Below, piece by piece: positions 46,667 to 49,794 of a stretch of 49,794 nt of DNA (the first letter of the stretch is position 1; each line of letters opens with the position of its first letter). Below the pieces are notes generated by a model that saw only the letters and a list, made by a program, of their open reading frames with translations, was not told where the DNA came from and made no database searches. The DNA is from Entrophospora sp. SA101. Lineage: Eukaryota > Glomeromycota > Glomeromycetes > Entrophosporales > Entrophosporaceae. The stretch is taken from positions 1 to 49,794 of the forward strand of contig CAUDNR010000835.1 of NCBI GenBank assembly GCA_958430865.1, written 5' to 3'. The translations under genes and the position numbers were made by a program.

Positions 46667-47008
46667 ATTTTCAGCATGATAGAAGTTCGATTTATCACAT
46701 TTATCACTTTGTGACGATCTTGAAATTATGTTGCGCGACTATATAATTTTAAAGTAGATTGTATATGTAAAATCATGTTTTCAATTGACAAAAAAATTGT
46801 TTACATAATAATTTTCAAATAAACTTCGTAATTATATGCGAGATTAAAAAAAATGTATAGTTTCTACTTGTGGCATCTCTAATGAAATAATTTTCACAAA
46901 TTTTTACTAGAAGCGAAGGAATTTTAAATAATAACTTCACTTTATTAAAAAACAACTTTTTCCCAATACAATCACAGATGAGACACTACCATTAGATGTA
47001 AAATCAAG
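46667..47008. repeat. 342-bp dispersed repeat, copy 1
   Basis: Matches 49453-49794 over its full visible length with about nine substitutions and no gap. Contains GTGGCATCTCTAAT near 46872, a motif that recurs at about 47030 and is like hAT ends. The repeat may continue beyond 47008, because copy 2 runs off the window. Confidence 0.9.
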
Positions 47009-47344
47009 CATAGATTGTTGTTTAAACATGTGGCATCTCTAATATGTCAATACCTGTGGAGTTTTATTATAGAGGTATTTCTTTATAGCTATATATATAT
47101 ATACAGTGTGTAACAAAAAAAACCAGATATTTTTTTATGCAATTTAAACGCGTCTCACGCATTTGTTTTCTGTCCAATTTGAGTTTTGAACAAATTCTAC
47201 TACATTCAAGGATATGTTTTATAAGTCTTTGTTTTTCTCTCATTGACATTGAAACAAGGTAAATTATCTCGCCTTTTATTGGAACATTATAAAAACATTA
47301 CCAATTCACTTAATTTCAGGTAAAAAAATTCAAATAACAAATTC
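47009..47344. other. gene-free stretch with a possible Tc1-like end
   Basis: A CAGTGTGTAACAAAAAAAAC sequence at about 47104 follows TA and resembles a Tc1-type end. A 60-codon minus-strand ORF (47067-47249) overlaps it and may be a transposase scrap. Support is weak. Confidence 0.25.
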
Positions 47345-47776
47345 TTCTAATAATCATCATTAAACAATTTTATTTTGGTTTAAAAACAATCAAATAATCA
47401 ATAAAATAGAACCAAGAAAGAGTCAACTCAAAAATAAAATAAACAAACTTACTAGTGATAAAAAACATTCAAATGAAATCGAACATCTATGGAAGGATTA
47501 CAAACAATTATTTGACAAAAAGATTGAACTGAATCCCGATTTTTCATTTAATGAAATGGTCATCGAAATTCGCCAATTACTAGGAGATGGAAAAGGAGTT
47601 GCTGCTTCCACAATAAAAAACTTCTATCAACGAAAACCAATCCTAGAAGAAAAACGATAGAAGCAATTCAGGAATGTGTCAAAAAGGAAAAGAAGAAAGA
47701 GGCGGAGAGTGAAGATTACGAAGATAATGAAAACGAGGAAAATACAAATATTAATTGCAAGTCATGTGCCCACTAA
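47345..47776 (+). pseudogene. HTH-like protein gene relic
   Basis: Open sequence without ATG reads SNEIEHLWKDYKQLFDKKIE, LNPDFSFNEMVIEIRQLLGD and GKGVAASTIKNFYQRK. A one-base shift near 47633 then leads into TNPRRKTIEAIQECVKKEKK and an acidic tail ending CKSCAH and TAA 47774-47776. The pattern (short helix, STIKNFYQRK, NPRRKTIEAIQ) resembles an XRE-type helix-turn-helix; this is inference from the pattern. The start exon is missing or unrecognised. Confidence 0.5.
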
Positions 47777-48295
47777 TTTATCATTGGTCCAAATTATTAT
47801 TTATAGAAACAATTAATTGTAATGATCTAAATCAATAAAAAAATATTTTTTTAATTCTAAAAAAAAAATGGCAATGTAAGAGAAAATCGAAAGTGAATTA
47901 AATAAAGCAAGAGAAGATTATAGAAAGGCAGAAGAGGAGTTGAAGAAGTTTGAAGAAGGGAATAAACAGAAGAGATCAGACAAGTTGGAGGAGAAGTTAG
48001 ATAAGGGAGAATACAGGGATGAAAAACAAGAGAAAAGATGGGAAGATAAAATAGTCAAGTTAAAGAAGGAGGAGGAGGAATTAAGAAGAACATGGATGAC
48101 TGGAAGGAGCAGGTGAAGGAGTGGGGAAAGGCGTTAAGAGAGTTTGGTGGAGAAGGGAAAGGTAATGAACAAATTGTGTAAAAAAATTATTCCATTTTGT
48201 TTATTTATTTGTTTGTTTGGTATATTGTATACAACTTTGACTAATTTATACCTCTTTGTTTCTGTCCATTTACTGCTTTCTATTTGGTATTACAG

Positions 48296-48316
48296 GAGGT
48301 GTTGAGAAAAATAAAG
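48296..48316 (+). other. 21-nt microexon
   Basis: Flanked by TTACAG and GTAAAT; encodes GVEKNK plus shared split codons. Phase 1 on both sides, so it can be skipped without changing frame. Confidence 0.7.
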
Positions 48317-48405
48317 GTAAATATTATTTGAGTATATTTAACAATTTCCCATCATTTATTATTTACATATCTTAATTTCATTTTCTTATTGCTTGTTTCT
48401 TCCAG

Positions 48406-48426
48406 GAATAAAACATAAAGTTGAAG
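48406..48426 (+). other. 21-nt microexon
   Basis: Flanked by CTTCCAG and GTAAAT; encodes IKHKVE plus shared split codons. Same length and phase as the exon at 48296. Confidence 0.7.
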
Positions 48427-49087
48427 GTAAATTTTCTTGTTTACCATTTGAAATTATATTGATGTTTTCTTTTACAGTATTTTAATAATCTGTTCAAAAA
48501 TAGGAGAAGATACATGGATCCAAGCAAAAACAAAGGTAGTAAATATGAGACTACCATCAACTTATTCTAAAACATGTGAATATGATCCTGATGCAATGTG
48601 CAATTACCAACCAAATGGTTCAAAAATTCCAATATCTATATGTCATCACATCTTTGGAAATTTCAAAAGTAAACTTTCAGCAAAGAAAATTGATATTAGA
48701 GATTATAAAACAAGTGGAGAGGGTGGAGTAATAGAATATCTTGAACACTTGGCAAAGGTTTATCATATTGAAGATAAAAGAAAAGAAATTTTTCAAGATA
48801 TGATGCATGACCTTTTTGGATATGAGATGAATCCATTTTCAATTACAGATAATTGTACTGTTGGAGGGGGTCAATGTGCTCTTTTGATATTAGAAGCAAT
48901 TAATGAACTTGGAATGGGAGGAGGTGATCCACACAGACAAGTTTGTGGCTCTTATGGAAAATATATTTCAATAGTGCCAGACTGTGAAAGATATCTTAAT
49001 CCTTGTTTCCTTTTGCATCTTGCTGGGCCATGGCTTGGAATCTCTGGTGCTGTTTTGGGGGAAGAAATTATAATTGAGCCTCTTACT

Positions 49088-49299
49088 CATCAGGAAATTT
49101 TTCTGACACAGATTTACATAATTATTACACTATTTACATAAGTTTATGGCGGGCCCATAATATTATGCAAATAAGCATGCAAAAATTATGCAATTATTAC
49201 ATCAAGTGTAAATATTACATAATTTTATGCAAATATTACTACAACTTTATATATTAAAATTTATGGATGTAATATTGTGGCGGGGAAAATTTCCTGATG
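49088..49299. mobile_element. 212-bp MITE inserted in an exon
   Basis: Perfect inverted ends CATCAGGAAATTTT and AAAATTTCCTGATG. The flanking dinucleotide CT (49086-49087 and 49300-49301) is duplicated; removing element and one CT restores the frame across EPLT and PMIP. The superfamily is unclear: 2-3 bp duplications occur in CACTA/CMC and other groups. The interior repeats ATTATGCAAAT/ATTACATAA. Confidence 0.85.
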
Positions 49300-49452
49300 C
49301 TCCCATGATACCTTTGGTACCTATCCTATGCTGTCATGATAATCTTATAAATATTTTTGTCATGTTTGGTGCATTAAAAGTTGGGTTAGTTGAACTAAAA
49401 ACTTATTATGATTCGGTACAATCAGACCAATTGGATATTGAATGACAGTCTC

Positions 49453-49794
49453 ATTTTCAGCATGATGGAAGTTCGATTTATCACATTTATCACTTTGTGA
49501 CAATCTTGAAATTATGTTGTGCAACTATATAATTTTAAAGTAGATTGTATATGTAAAATCATGTTTTCAATTAACAAAAAAATTGTTTAGATAATAATTT
49601 TCAAATAAACTTCGTAATTATATGTGAGATTAAAAAAAATGTATAGTTTCTACTTGTGGCATCTCTAATGAAATAATTTTCACAAATTTTTACTAGAAGC
49701 AAAGGAATTTTAAATAGTAACTTCACTTTATTAAAAAACAACTTTTTCCCAATACAATCACAGATGAGACACTACCATTAGATGTAAAATCAAG
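49453..49794. repeat. 342-bp dispersed repeat, copy 2 (runs off window)
   Basis: Direct-orientation copy of 46667-47008, about 97% identical. It replaces the continuation of the coiled-coil gene. Five of its nine differences are CpG in copy 1 changed to TpG or CpA here. Confidence 0.9.

Larger units (their letters stand above)
47868..49445 (+). pseudogene. coiled-coil gene with microexons, disrupted by a MITE
   Basis: ATG at 47868 meets a stop at codon 4. The following frame encodes a charged coiled coil (ELNKAREDYRKAEEELKKFE...KLKKEEEELRR), with a frame change near 48092 before MDDWKEQVKEWGKALREFGG (to 48161). Two 21-bp exons, 48296-48316 and 48406-48426, both phase 1, connect to a large exon from 48504: DTWIQAKTKVVNMRLPSTYS, ...GGGQCALLILEAINELGMGG, LHLAGPWLGISGAVLGEEII, EPLT. 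A 212-bp MITE interrupts here; PMIPLVPILCC...FGALKVGLVELKTYYDS resumes after it and ends at a repeat junction near 49445. The GPWLGI.GAV...EPLT...AL...L..YY pattern resembles the region preceding kinase-like domains in some fungal proteins; no kinase part remains. Confidence 0.65.

Noticed and set aside
1..49794. tRNA or rRNA genes
   Set aside because: No T-loop GGTTCGAATCC-type box with a matching cloverleaf and no conserved rRNA stretch was seen by eye; a covariance-model scan was not possible.

Overview
The window is nuclear DNA of a very AT-rich fungus. The best fit is an arbuscular mycorrhizal Glomeromycotina genome of the Rhizophagus type; this is inferred from composition, gene families and repeats, not from a database match. 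Genes carry many short GT-AG introns of about 55-110 bp, intergenic DNA is extremely AT-rich, and the content is typical of that group: expanded kelch proteins, a degenerate protein-kinase gene, hAT and pogo/Tc1-like transposons and many MITEs.

Layout: 1-3.7 kb holds transposon ends and featureless DNA. 3.7-7.5 kb holds one full-length and two fragmentary dead kelch genes, separated by a 430-bp MITE. 9.2-15.3 kb is a small conserved-gene island: an intron-containing histone H2A with a long N-terminal tail (+), a PB1-domain protein (-) and a seven-exon gene of unknown function (+). 16.5-17.9 kb is a dead protein kinase with a MITE in its catalytic loop. 19.5-20.9 kb is a pogo-like element. 21.4-23.6 kb is the complete 11-exon gene for proteasome lid subunit Rpn5 (-). 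24-25.5 kb has a hAT MITE and two related minus-strand gene relics.

26-42.7 kb is dominated by four apparently intact kelch genes, all on +, each with the same five-exon structure (exons 2 and 3 are 42 and 55 bp in all four). Each encodes a secreted-side kelch propeller, a Thr/Ser/Pro stalk, one membrane helix and a short cytosolic tail ending in YPNTP-type repeats. The last three genes and a truncated fourth copy form a tandem segmental duplication that also carries promoter DNA, a MITE and a fragment of an unrelated gene. Stalk length and tail-repeat number differ sharply between otherwise near-identical copies. Between the first and second intact kelch genes lie a hAT transposase relic and a dead gene of an unassigned, probably lineage-specific family.

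44.1-46.6 kb is a hAT element whose transposase is broken by only two single-base frameshifts. 46.7-49.8 kb holds two copies of a 342-bp repeat flanking a dead HTH-like gene and a dead coiled-coil gene with two 21-nt microexons, the latter broken by a MITE and truncated by the second repeat copy.

The housekeeping genes look functional. The rest is fast-evolving duplicated and transposon-rich DNA. The strongest candidate for something undescribed is the kelch membrane-protein array with its hypervariable stalk and tail. No tRNA, rRNA or CRISPR array was seen.
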